From positions 719,501 through 783,500 of the forward strand of contig JACKEV010000009.1 in assembly GCA_020632795.1 (NCBI GenBank): a DNA stretch of 64,000 nucleotides. Reading direction: 5' to 3'. This DNA is from Alphaproteobacteria bacterium. Lineage in GTDB: Bacteria; Myxococcota_A; UBA796; CAJQPC01. The position numbers and the translations under genes were made by a program. Each line of letters begins with the position of its first letter. The first letter of the stretch is position 1. Under the pieces are notes generated by a model. That model was given only the letters and a program-made list of their open reading frames with translations, was not told the origin of the DNA and made no database searches. Shown here piece by piece: positions 9,066 to 17,161 of the stretch.

Positions 9066-9485
9066 ATGCCGACCCCCCTTCTTGATGATCTGCTGGAAGA
9101 CCCGGGCCTCGCGCCCCTCGCGCTGCTCGTCCGCGCGGCGCAGCGCCACCGCGAGGTCCGGGAGAGCGCGTTCGTCCAGGCACGCCTGGACGAGCACCTC
9201 GACGTCGACGAGCCGCCGCAGCGGCGCGCGTTGGCCGCCCACACCCCGTCCAGCGGTCCCCGCCGCTACGAGGCCGGCCCGTGGAGCCTGCGCGTCCGCG
9301 AGCGCCCGGGTGGAGGGTGGTTCTTCGGCCTCGACGGCCCTGGCGAGGCCGCGCTGCGCCTGGGCGAGGACACGCTGCGGCTCACCCCGCGCCGCTGGAC
9401 GTCCTGGGAGGGGCCGCTCCCCGGCGGCGATCTGATCCTCCGTGATGCCGATGAACAGGAGATCATCCTGCGCTTGATCCGCTGA
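9066..9485 (+). CDS. Small unknown protein, partner of the preceding gene
   Basis: The 139-residue protein starts 14 bases after the preceding stop, so it is almost certainly co-transcribed. An acidic helical N-terminus (DDLLEDPGLAPLALLVRAAQ) is followed by a beta-rich C-terminal half (GPWSLRVRERPGGGWFFGLD ... LILRDADEQEIILRLIR). There is no signal peptide or membrane segment. The family was not recognised. It ends 9 bases before the convergent stop of the CHASE2 gene. Confidence 0.65.
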   Translation: MPTPLLDDLLEDPGLAPLALLVRAAQRHREVRESAFVQARLDEHLDVDEPPQRRALAAHTPSSGPRRYEAGPWSLRVRERPGGGWFFGLDGPGEAALRLGEDTLRLTPRRWTSWEGPLPGGDLILRDADEQEIILRLIR

Positions 9486-9494
9486 GGTGCCCGC

Positions 9495-11177
9495 TCACCG
9501 CAGCCGGTCGACCCGCGGCGCCTGACGCCACAGCACGAGCAGCGCCAAGAGGAGCGGCGTGACCGGCACCACCGCGCCGGCCTGGGCGCCCCAGACCACA
9601 GCCACCACCGCCGCGACGCCGCACAGCGCGAGGGCAGAGGTTCGACCCCGGGGGCGCGTCCACCAGAGCAGGGCGAGCCCCAGCCCCTCCAGCAGCGCGG
9701 CGAGCAGCGCCACCACCGGCGGCGGCAGCCACACCGGGGCCTGCTCCGCAGCCAGGGTCTCGATGAGCGCGGCCTGCAGCTCCACCCCGTAGCGCCGCCC
9801 GAGCGGCGTCGGGTAGGCGTCCCGGTCCAGCAGCCCGCCCACGAGCACGATCTTGTTCTGGAGGGAGCCCCAGCTTGCTGGCGTGAGGTAGTCCCACGTA
9901 GGCGGGCGGTCGCTCGGGACCAGGGAGACGAAGCCGCCCGGGGCCGCGTTCACCACGTCGCCGCAGCGCAGGTCCTGCCCTTGTCGCGCGCGGAGCCCGT
10001 CCCCGGCGCGGGCCGCGAGCACCTCGCAGGCCAGTGCGTAGTGCTCGCCGAAGGCGTCCGCGCGGCGGACGGGGAAGCGCCCCAGGCCAAAGCCCAGGCC
10101 CCAGTCGTCCACGTTGAAGGAGAAGGCCTGGAGGCGGGCGTTCACCAGGCCCCCGCGCGTCACGTCCTGGAGCGCGGGCGCGCAATACCCGTCGACCGAG
10201 CGCCCCTGCGCCGTAGCGGCCTCCCATGAGGCGGTGTGCGGGACCAGCCACTGCACGCCCACGACGACCGGCAGTTCCTCCTGAAGCGCCTCGGCGGCGG
10301 CGACCAGCCCGTCCAGCTCCTCCGGCGCGCAGCTCCGGAACACGAGATCGAAGGCCACGACGTCCGCGCCCCGTCGGTGCATCTCCCGGACGAGGTCGCC
10401 GTGGCGCCCCCGGACCTCCGCGGTGTCCGGGGCGCGGGAGAGGCCCAGCACCACGACGTCATCGGCGGCGAGGGGCCCGCGGGCGGCGAAGAACGCGAGC
10501 TGGGACAGCGCCAGGTCGGGCACCTGCGTGACCCCGAACAGCGCGAGCAGCGGCGGGACCAGCAGCGGGAGCGCGAGCCTCAGGAGCTGCCGGCGAGGCT
10601 GGAACAGGAGGCGGCGGGCCGCCCGCAGATCCTCGACGAAGACCAGCTCCACCGCCTTGAGCGAGGCGTCGCCGTCCCGCATCACCCGGTCCGCGTCCTC
10701 GCGGTGCGCGGCCGGCAGCATCAGGCGGCCCCCTCCGGTCGCGGCGACCGCACGCAGCTTGAGCGGGAGGCTGCTCGGCTCCACCGGGAGCACCTGGCCC
10801 AGAGGGCCCACCCGCCCGGTGAACGACCACCCCGCCGGCACGGGCAGGCCCCGGGAGGCCGCCCAGGCCGCCACGGCCACCCCCAACCCCAGGGAGGCGC
10901 CCTCCACCGGAAAGTCCAGATCGATGCGCTTCACCCGCGCCTGCCAGGCCCGCGCCTCGTCTCCCAGAGCGGCACAGAAGGCCTGCTCGATGGCCTCCAG
11001 CGTGGCGTCCCGCGCGCCCGGGGCCGCTCCCCGCCACTGCACCTGGGGGGCGCTCGAGGCCGGGGTCAGCTCCAGCTCCAGCTCCATCAGGGCGAAGCAG
11101 TCGGCGAAGCCGTCGGGGTCGACCACCGGGACATGGGCGGTCGCGCGGCGCAGGTCAGGGGGAGGCCGGGACGTCAC
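9495..11177 (-). CDS. Lon-protease-like (S16) plus CHASE2 membrane protein
   Basis: A GTG at 11177 is the favoured start; frame further upstream loses coding character. Of 560 residues, about 60-190 resemble the proteolytic domain of Lon: VEGASLGLGVAVAAW around the nucleophile Ser, then SFTGRVGPLGQVLPV and LPLKLRAVAATGGGRLMLP, where a Lys sits near the expected dyad position. A hydrophobic segment (LLRLALPLLVPPLLALFGVT) leads to a CHASE2 extracytoplasmic sensor domain with VVVLGLSRAPD, RRGADVVAFDLVF, NKIVLVGG and YGVELQAALIETL. Three closing C-terminal helices follow. CHASE2 normally feeds kinases, cyclases or proteases; here the only candidate output is the N-terminal Lon-like domain. It converges with the sigma-like gene pair. 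Confidence 0.7.
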   Translation of the reverse strand: MTSRPPPDLRRATAHVPVVDPDGFADCFALMELELELTPASSAPQVQWRGAAPGARDATLEAIEQAFCAALGDEARAWQARVKRIDLDFPVEGASLGLGVAVAAWAASRGLPVPAGWSFTGRVGPLGQVLPVEPSSLPLKLRAVAATGGGRLMLPAAHREDADRVMRDGDASLKAVELVFVEDLRAARRLLFQPRRQLLRLALPLLVPPLLALFGVTQVPDLALSQLAFFAARGPLAADDVVVLGLSRAPDTAEVRGRHGDLVREMHRRGADVVAFDLVFRSCAPEELDGLVAAAEALQEELPVVVGVQWLVPHTASWEAATAQGRSVDGYCAPALQDVTRGGLVNARLQAFSFNVDDWGLGFGLGRFPVRRADAFGEHYALACEVLAARAGDGLRARQGQDLRCGDVVNAAPGGFVSLVPSDRPPTWDYLTPASWGSLQNKIVLVGGLLDRDAYPTPLGRRYGVELQAALIETLAAEQAPVWLPPPVVALLAALLEGLGLALLWWTRPRGRTSALALCGVAAVVAVVWGAQAGAVVPVTPLLLALLVLWRQAPRVDRLR

Positions 11178-11256
11178 GCGCGAGACGCTATCACGGGACG
11201 GCGGCGGAAAATCCACGCCGGCCGGGACCCATTGTAGAGGTTGGGCGTCACGAGGT

Positions 11257-12001
11257 GTGGCGCTCCCCCCGACGGAGCAGACCAGGAACCGCACCCTTCC
11301 CCTCCTCACCCTCGCCCTCCTGGCCTGCAGGGAGCCCCCCAAGTCGGAGGAGCCCCGCCCTGGCGAAGACAGCGCCGCGCCAGAGGACTCCGACGATGCC
11401 GATGACACCGCGCTGACGGACGACTCGGCCGAGGACGCCGGCTGCCCTCGGCGCTCCTGGTTCCAGGACGCCGACGGCGATGGATACGACGACATCAACG
11501 TCACCGTCGAGTCCTGCGCGCCCGTGGAGGGCTTCGGTGACTGCGCCGACGACGATCCGGACACCCCCCCGGGGGCCGAGGAGCGGTGTGACGCGGTGGA
11601 CAACAACTGGGATGGGACCGTCGACGAGGGCGCCGACTGTGAGGTCTGCGACGGCCAGGACGACGACGGCGACGGCCGGATCGACGAGGGCTTCGACGCG
11701 GACGGCGACGGCGTGGCCCGCTGCTGTGACCCGGCGAGCGCCTTCTTCTTGGCCCAGGGCGACGCCCGCAGCCGACGCCTGCGCGGCGCTGGACGGGGGC
11801 TGCTACGGCTCCGGCACCGCCTGGCTCCACGACTGGGACGGCGACGGCGATCCGGACCTGCTCGTCGCCGAGGCGGTGGTGAGCGGGACCTCGGGCGCCG
11901 TCGTGTGGTTCGAGAACACCGGGGGCGCGTTCGGCCAGGGGGGCGTGGTCGTCTCGCCGAGCGAGATGACCAGCAACCGGCTGGCCGCGCCGAGCCCCTG
12001 A
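11257..12001 (+). pseudogene. Frameshifted, truncated MopE/FG-GAP lipoprotein
   Basis: A GTG at 11257 gives a lipoprotein signal (TLPLLTLALLAC) and then MopE motifs (WFQDADGDGYDD, CDGQDDDGDGRIDEG). Near 11750-11770 the good coding signal jumps frame: upstream it is in the frame of 11257, downstream in the frame giving DACAALDGGCYGSGTAWLHD and WDGDGDPDLLVAE, an FG-GAP blade. The second frame stops at 12001 after about one blade, whereas the convergent neighbour of the same architecture has several. One frameshift plus loss of most of the propeller marks a decaying gene; a sequencing error could explain the shift but not the truncation. Confidence 0.65.
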
Positions 12002-12023
12002 GGGGCCGCGGGGGGCTCGGCCC

Positions 12024-14204
12024 TCACAGCCCCCCGCCGTACACCAGCGAGGCCACCCCCACCGTGTATCCCGCGGAGTTCCGGTAGTTCGAGGCCCCGA
12101 TGAGCAGGTCCCCGTAGTGGTCGCCGTCCACGTCCCCGACCCCGGCCACGGACCAGCCGGTGTAGTCGTGACTGAGGTCGCCCTCGAAGCGGACGTCGGC
12201 GTCGGTGAACGCCAGCGTGCCCGAGGCCCCGGACAGCGCCCCGCCGCCGAGCAGCAGCCCGACCACGCCTTCGGTCTGGGGCCCATTCGACGCATAGGGC
12301 ACCCCCACCAGCAGATCCGGCAACCCGTCCCCGTCGGGGTCCCCCGCGTCAGAGAGGCTGTACCCGACCAGCTGGTTGTTGGCGTCCCCTTCGATGCGGA
12401 GCACAGCGTCCGAGAGCGGCACGCTGCCCGAGGCCCCCAGGATCGCGCCAGCCTCGAACACGTAGACGGCGCCGAGGCGGCCGTAGGCGCTGACGGCCGT
12501 CACCAGGACCTCCGGCGCGCCGTCCTGATCGACGTCGTCGAGGTGGCCCAGGGCGGTGCCGGCCTGCGCAAAATCGTAGTCCCCCACGATGGGGATCCCG
12601 ATGTCGGAGGAGCGCATCACCCCGGTCGTGCTCCCGAACAGGTCGTCCCCCGTCACCACCCAGACCACGCCGGGCTGGTTGGTGCCCGCGTCCGGCGAGC
12701 TGGCGAGCAGCTCCTCCCGGCCGTCGCCGTCCAGGTCGCCCGCGGTGCTCAGGAGGAAGAGGTTGTCCCGGGCCGCCGAGGCGGTCAGCTTCAGCTCGGC
12801 CTGGCCGAGGTCCATCTGGTGCGCCCCGTTGGCGCGCGCGGTCGCCAGCGCGCCGTCGGAGCGCAGCACATAGACCGCCCCCGCGGTCGAGCCGCCCTCA
12901 TAAGGGGCCCCCACCACGAGCACATCGGGATCAGCGGCGTCGGTGGCCGCCAGGCCCGCCAGGGCAAAGCCTGCGCTGTGGCCCTCGCCCTCGCCCTCCA
13001 GGACGAGGTCGGCGCTGCCCAGGCTGACCTGGCCCGAGGCCGAGCCCAGCGCGCCGCCGCTCTCCAGCAGGTAGGCCGCGCCCTGATAGCGCAGGCCGCC
13101 GTTGTAGCCACAGGCCCCGACCAGCGCCTCCGGCAGCCCGTCGCCGTCCAGATCGGGGACGCCTGCGGAGGCGTAGCCGGCCTCAGCGTCCCGGTCCTCT
13201 CCGGTGAACTTCGCGTCCGCCACCGCCAGGGTGTGGGTGCCCGCCGCGAGCTGCTGGACGTTGGCCCCGGTGAGCAGATAGACCGCGCCCGCCGAACGGC
13301 CGCCGCTCTGCTCGAACATCGCGCTGACCATCAGGTCGGCGAGGCCGTCGCCGTCGACGTCGCCCAGGCCGGTCAGGGTTGCCCCGACGTAGTCTCCGGT
13401 CGCCTCGCCCTCGAACCGCAGGTCCGCGTCGGCCATGCTCACCGTTCCGCTGAGGAAGCACTGGTCCAGCGCCGTCGCGGCGTCCCCGTCGCAGTCGTTC
13501 ACCACGCCGTCGGCGCAGATCTCGGCCGCCCCGGGGTAGCGGCTGGGGTCGGCGTCGTCGCAGTCGGAGGTGTCCTCCACGTCGCACCCCAGCGTGGCGG
13601 GGTCGCCGAAGCCGTCGCCGTCCTGGTCCACGCGCCAGCCCTCGAAGCCCTCGTCCACGAATCCGTCACAGTCGTCGTCGCCGCTGTCGCAGACCTCGAC
13701 CCCGGCGGGCGAGACGCCGGGGTCGGCGTCGTCGCAGTCGGAGGCGTCGTTCACGTCGCAGCCGGGGGCGTCGGGGTCGCCGAAGCCGTCGCCGTCGCGG
13801 TCGAGGCGCCAGCCTTCGAAGCCCTCGTCCACGGCGCTGTCGCAGTCCTGGTCCACCGCGTCGCAGGCCTCGGCCGCGCCCGGGTGGATGGCGGCGTCGG
13901 TGTTGTCGCAGTCGCCCCCCTCCGCGGCGTAGCCGCCGATCTGCGCGCAGGCGACCCACTCCGTGCCGTCCAGACCGTAGCCGTCCCCGTCCCAGTCCGC
14001 ATACCAGGTCTGGCCGTCCACCGGGGACTCGTCGACGCTCCCGTCGCAGTCGGCGTCGACGCCGTCGCAGCGCTCCTCGGCGCCGGGGAAGATGGCGGCG
14101 TCGCCGTCATCGCAGTCCCCCATGTGCGGCGTGAAGCCGTCCCCGTCGAAGTCCTCGCTGTCCGTGCATCCCACCATCAGGGCCACCAGGAGCATCGCGC
14201 GCAT
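12024..14204 (-). CDS. MopE-repeat and FG-GAP propeller lipoprotein
   Basis: The start is set at the ATG at 14204, which gives a lipobox (MRAMLLVALMVGC) and has GACGAGG upstream; longer frame upstream is the shadow of the next gene. The 726-residue product has about five MopE motifs in residues 18-255 (DFDGDGFTPHMGDCDDGDAA, YADWDGDGYG, DRDGDGFGDPD). About seven integrin-like FG-GAP repeats follow in 260-726 (GLGDVDGDGLADLMVSAM, VPDLDGDGLPEALVGA, GVGDVDGDHYGDLLIGAS), with D-x-D-G-D-G calcium loops, folding as a beta-propeller. It is the last gene of the sigma-caspase operon, 32 bases after the caspase stop. It is presumably an outer-membrane or surface propeller; its link to caspase function is contextual only. 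Confidence 0.85.
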   Translation of the reverse strand: MRAMLLVALMVGCTDSEDFDGDGFTPHMGDCDDGDAAIFPGAEERCDGVDADCDGSVDESPVDGQTWYADWDGDGYGLDGTEWVACAQIGGYAAEGGDCDNTDAAIHPGAAEACDAVDQDCDSAVDEGFEGWRLDRDGDGFGDPDAPGCDVNDASDCDDADPGVSPAGVEVCDSGDDDCDGFVDEGFEGWRVDQDGDGFGDPATLGCDVEDTSDCDDADPSRYPGAAEICADGVVNDCDGDAATALDQCFLSGTVSMADADLRFEGEATGDYVGATLTGLGDVDGDGLADLMVSAMFEQSGGRSAGAVYLLTGANVQQLAAGTHTLAVADAKFTGEDRDAEAGYASAGVPDLDGDGLPEALVGACGYNGGLRYQGAAYLLESGGALGSASGQVSLGSADLVLEGEGEGHSAGFALAGLAATDAADPDVLVVGAPYEGGSTAGAVYVLRSDGALATARANGAHQMDLGQAELKLTASAARDNLFLLSTAGDLDGDGREELLASSPDAGTNQPGVVWVVTGDDLFGSTTGVMRSSDIGIPIVGDYDFAQAGTALGHLDDVDQDGAPEVLVTAVSAYGRLGAVYVFEAGAILGASGSVPLSDAVLRIEGDANNQLVGYSLSDAGDPDGDGLPDLLVGVPYASNGPQTEGVVGLLLGGGALSGASGTLAFTDADVRFEGDLSHDYTGWSVAGVGDVDGDHYGDLLIGASNYRNSAGYTVGVASLVYGGGL

Positions 14205-14236
14205 CGTACACCTCGTCTTCTCTGTGTTGAGTCGTC

Positions 14237-15811
14237 TCACAGCCGCACCCCCGCCGTCGCGGTGAGGGTGGGCATCATCCGGGGCGTGTCCTCGCCGAGC
14301 CAGGCCTGGGGGAGGACACGCCAGCTCCCCTCCAGGGACAAGAAGCCGCGCTCGCCCATCCGGGACAGGGCCAGGCCCGGCGCAACCACGAAGGAGGTCC
14401 GCCCGCCCTGGCCCTCCGGCTTGCGCCACAGCACCCCGGCCGCCGCGCTCGGGCCCAGCCACCAGCGCTGGCCCCACACAAACCGCACCCCGGCGAGCGC
14501 GTCTCCGGTGGGGAGGTCCGCCCGCTCGCCCACCGGGCCCAGAGCGGCCGAGGCCGACAGGGTCAGCCCGGGGCGTCCGCCCTGCGCGTCGGCGGGCCAG
14601 AGGCTCGTCTGCAGGGTCGCGGCCCAGGGCTGCACGGTGGGGACCTCGCCCATCGGCCACACCGCCGCGCCCCCCACGCCGAGCAGCCAGGCCCGCTCGC
14701 GGTCCGCCACCAGCGCGGCGAGGTCCACCCGCTCCCCGGCGCTCAGGTGCAGGGGGGTCCGCACGAGCACCTCGTCGCCCCGGGTCACCTCGACCCGGTG
14801 CCAGCCGGGAGCCACCCCGCCGACCCCCCGTGCGGCCCCGTCGACGCGGGTCTGTGTGCCTTGCGGCAGGCTCCCCGGATCGTAGAGGATGGCGCGCTCG
14901 GCGCGACCCCGCACGGTCGGATCCCCGGCGAGGTAGATCTCCGAGCGCCCCACCTCGGTGGTGCGGATCCAGGGGGTCTGGGCGTTGCCGGTGAACGCGA
15001 CCGTCTGGTGGGCGACGTAGGTGTGCAGCTCGTCGACGTTCACCAGGCCGTCGCCGTCCATGTCGCCGCGCTCCCGCAGGGCCTCCACCAGGAAGTGGGT
15101 GAACACGCCGTTCTCCAGCGCCTCGTCCTCCCGGGCGGGCTGGTTGAAGTACGCGGCGAACAGCCAGGCGTCGCTGCGCTGGGGCGAGAGCGTGTCCTCG
15201 GGGGGCGGGGCCGCGCCGCGCAGGGTCGACTGCGTCTGTGTGGTGTACGGGGAGAGCTGGGAGCGCCCCGTGCCGTTGTGGCAGGCGTCGATGATGACCA
15301 CCCGGCTGTGGGCGGGCAGGGCCTCCACCCGGCGCTCCAGGGCGTCGATGGACAGCCAGCGCTCCTTGCGGGCCTCCAGCTCCTCGACGGAGTCGGTGGA
15401 CTGCAGCAGCGTCGCGTCCGAGGGCAGCAGGTAGAGGGCGGAGCGGTTGTCCTCGATGTCCAGGGTGCCGTGCCCGGCGAAGTAGAACAGGAAGGTGTCG
15501 TCCCGCTGGAGGGTGGCGGTGATCTGGTCGAAGGCCGCCAGCAGCGCGTCGCCCTGGACCTCCCCGTCCAGCAGCAGGACCTCGAAGCCGCCGACGCCCG
15601 GGTCGGCCAGGGCGGCGCCCACGTCCCGGGCGTCCTTCGCGGCGAAGGTGAGGTCGCCCAGGGCGGCGTCGTCGTAGGTGTTGACGCCCACGACCAGGGC
15701 CACGCGGCGGGGGGCGGCGGCCTGGTGGTAGCCCTCGGGCGCGGTCACGCCGGTCTCGACGCCGCGCGGGGTGCCCGCGAGGGCGGCGGCGGTGAGCAGC
15801 AGCAGGCTCAT
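14237..15811 (-). CDS. Secreted caspase-like (peptidase C14) protein with EF-hand loop
   Basis: The ATG at 15811 overlaps the upstream gene by 4 bases (ATGA). After a signal peptide (MSLLLLTAAALAGTP), residues about 35-290 are a C14 caspase/metacaspase fold. RRVALVVGVNTYDD opens it; the catalytic His is in FYFAGHGT (about 113) and the catalytic Cys in VVIIDACHNG (about 176). A canonical EF-hand loop, DMDGDGLVNVDE (about 247-258), sits in the protease domain. A PEGA-like segment (GWHRVEVTRGDEVLVRTP) and a C-terminal beta-rich region ending TATAGVRL follow. Family members cleave after Arg/Lys or Asp in regulated proteolysis. The signal peptide puts this one outside the cytoplasm, unusual for a cell-death caspase. 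It is likely expressed under the adjacent ECF sigma factor. Confidence 0.85.
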   Translation of the reverse strand: MSLLLLTAAALAGTPRGVETGVTAPEGYHQAAAPRRVALVVGVNTYDDAALGDLTFAAKDARDVGAALADPGVGGFEVLLLDGEVQGDALLAAFDQITATLQRDDTFLFYFAGHGTLDIEDNRSALYLLPSDATLLQSTDSVEELEARKERWLSIDALERRVEALPAHSRVVIIDACHNGTGRSQLSPYTTQTQSTLRGAAPPPEDTLSPQRSDAWLFAAYFNQPAREDEALENGVFTHFLVEALRERGDMDGDGLVNVDELHTYVAHQTVAFTGNAQTPWIRTTEVGRSEIYLAGDPTVRGRAERAILYDPGSLPQGTQTRVDGAARGVGGVAPGWHRVEVTRGDEVLVRTPLHLSAGERVDLAALVADRERAWLLGVGGAAVWPMGEVPTVQPWAATLQTSLWPADAQGGRPGLTLSASAALGPVGERADLPTGDALAGVRFVWGQRWWLGPSAAAGVLWRKPEGQGGRTSFVVAPGLALSRMGERGFLSLEGSWRVLPQAWLGEDTPRMMPTLTATAGVRL

Positions 15812-16392
15812 CGGACCTCCACCACGCGGGAGGCGCAGGCCGGGGCGACGCAGACCCCGGCCGCCGGGGAGGCGTGGAAGGTGTAGCGGCCGGGGCGGTC
15901 GAAGCGCCAGGCGGTCAGCCCGCCGTCGGCGGCCAGATCGGCGGTCTCGGGGCCGGCGTCCAGGGCGCCGACCGGCGCGACGCCCCCGGGGCCCTCGACC
16001 CACACGGTCAGCGCGGTGGTCCCCCCGGCGGCGACCCGGAAGAAGGCGCGGTCCCCCACCCGGACCTCGGGCAGCGCGCCCAGGCGCCGGGCCCGGCCGT
16101 CCTGCTCGATCAGGAGGTCGAGGGACACCCAGGGGGCGCTCGCCGTGCTGACGCCGCGGACCGCCGGTGTCTCCGGCGTCGGGGCCGGCAGACCCACGCC
16201 CAGCAGCAGGGCCGCGAGCGCGAGCATCGGCGTGCCCAGAGGCAGCGCGGCGGACCGCGCCCACGCGCGCAGGGTCTCGCCCCAGCCGGGCAGGCCGTCG
16301 GCCCACGGCGGCGGCTCGGGGGGCGGCGGCGGGCTGCCCAGGCCCCGAACCAGGGCGTCGACGGCGGTGAGGTCGAGCAGCTCAGCGGACAT
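15808..16392 (-). CDS. Single-pass membrane protein, probable anti-sigma partner
   Basis: The 194-residue protein overlaps the sigma gene upstream by 11 bases and the caspase gene downstream by 4, so translation is probably coupled. The cytoplasmic part (1-50) has a Pro-rich stretch (GSPPPPPEPPPWADGLPG), followed by one membrane helix (PMLALAALLLGVGLPAP, about 54-72). The outer domain of about 120 residues is beta-rich (DRAFFRVAAGGTTALTVWV ... RPGRYTFHASPAAG) with two cysteines near the end. There is no clear zinc anti-sigma motif. Position between an ECF sigma factor and its likely target gene suggests it senses or transmits an envelope signal to the sigma factor; that role is inferred. Confidence 0.7.
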   Translation of the reverse strand: MSAELLDLTAVDALVRGLGSPPPPPEPPPWADGLPGWGETLRAWARSAALPLGTPMLALAALLLGVGLPAPTPETPAVRGVSTASAPWVSLDLLIEQDGRARRLGALPEVRVGDRAFFRVAAGGTTALTVWVEGPGGVAPVGALDAGPETADLAADGGLTAWRFDRPGRYTFHASPAAGVCVAPACASRVVEVR

Positions 16393-16903
16393 CGAGGGAC
16401 TCCTGGATGCGCGCGCGGGCTCGCTGGAGCCGGGTGCGCGCCGTGCTGGGGTTGAGGCCGACCATGCGCCCGGCGGTGGCGGCGTCGAAGCCCTCGACCA
16501 CCAGCAAGAACAGGCGGCGGTCCTGGGGATCGAGGACGTGCAGGGCCTTGACGAGGGCGTCGCGGACCCAGGCGGGGTCGGGGTGGCTGACCGGCGGCGG
16601 CGCGAAGCTGCGGGCCTGGGGCTCGCGGGCGTCGTGGCCGGCGTTGGTGGCGATCTCGTAGAGCCAGGGCTTGAAGGGCCGGGTGGCGTCGTAGCGCAGG
16701 CAGAACCGGTGGACCCGCAGGAAGGTCTCCTGGAGGGCCTCCTCGGCGAGGGCCAGGGAGCCGGTGCGGCGGTGCAGGAAGGCGTGCAGGCGCGGCGACC
16801 AGCGGCGGTACAGGGTGTCGTAGGCGGCGGGGTCGCCCCCCTGGACGCGGCGCATGAGGGCTTCGTCGCTGAGGTGGGTCAAGGATGGGGCGGCCGTGTT
16901 CAT
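16382..16903 (-). CDS. ECF sigma-70 factor
   Basis: The 173-residue protein has the two-domain ECF plan. Sigma region 2 spans about 15-85 (LMRRVQGGDPAAYDTLYRRW, ALAEEALQETFLRVHRF, FKPWLYEIATNAGHD) and region 4 about 110-170 (VKALHVLDPQDRRLFLLVVE, ATAGRMVGLNPSTARTRLQR). It heads the operon sigma, membrane protein, caspase-like protease, lipoprotein. It probably directs transcription of this operon and perhaps other envelope genes in response to the membrane partner. No promoter motif could be assigned to it. Confidence 0.92.
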   Translation of the reverse strand: MNTAAPSLTHLSDEALMRRVQGGDPAAYDTLYRRWSPRLHAFLHRRTGSLALAEEALQETFLRVHRFCLRYDATRPFKPWLYEIATNAGHDAREPQARSFAPPPVSHPDPAWVRDALVKALHVLDPQDRRLFLLVVEGFDAATAGRMVGLNPSTARTRLQRARARIQESLDVR

Positions 16904-17027
16904 GATTCGACCCCCCTACTGCGGTCAGGGGAAAAGCGTCTCAGGGAATCGCGCAGCCGTGGCGGGGCGGTCTTCCGTGAGGTCGACCTCATCGGCATCC
17001 TGGAGGGGGATGGGCTCCGTTCATCGA

Positions 17028-17149
17028 GGGCGAACGCGGACCGCAGGGACCTGCGGCAGACCAACAACCGCTGGATGGGCGAGACGCGCCGACCGCTCCA
17101 GCCGGTTACCGGCAAGCTCGCGCCGCTCGACCCCCGGGTGGCATCATGA
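17028..17149 (+). pseudogene. Remnant of an effector-associated domain and kinase linker
   Basis: This stretch reads ANADRRDLRQTNNRW and then jumps directly to MGETRRPLQPVTGKLAPLD before a TGA at 17147. The first part matches the effector-associated domain of the SIR2 gene (ADRRDLRQTFIRW, near 19646). The second matches the linker before the kinase in the frame downstream of it (GETRRPLQPLTGDLASPSP, near 19912). It is a scar of a deleted SIR2-EAD-kinase unit whose FGE end survives as the next gene, in the same frame and separated only by the stop codon. The rest of 16904-17161 shows a degraded copy of the dispersed TCTTCCGTGA...ATCGGCATC repeat (16970-16999) and nothing else. Confidence 0.6.
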
Positions 17150-17161
17150 CCCGGGGCGCCG

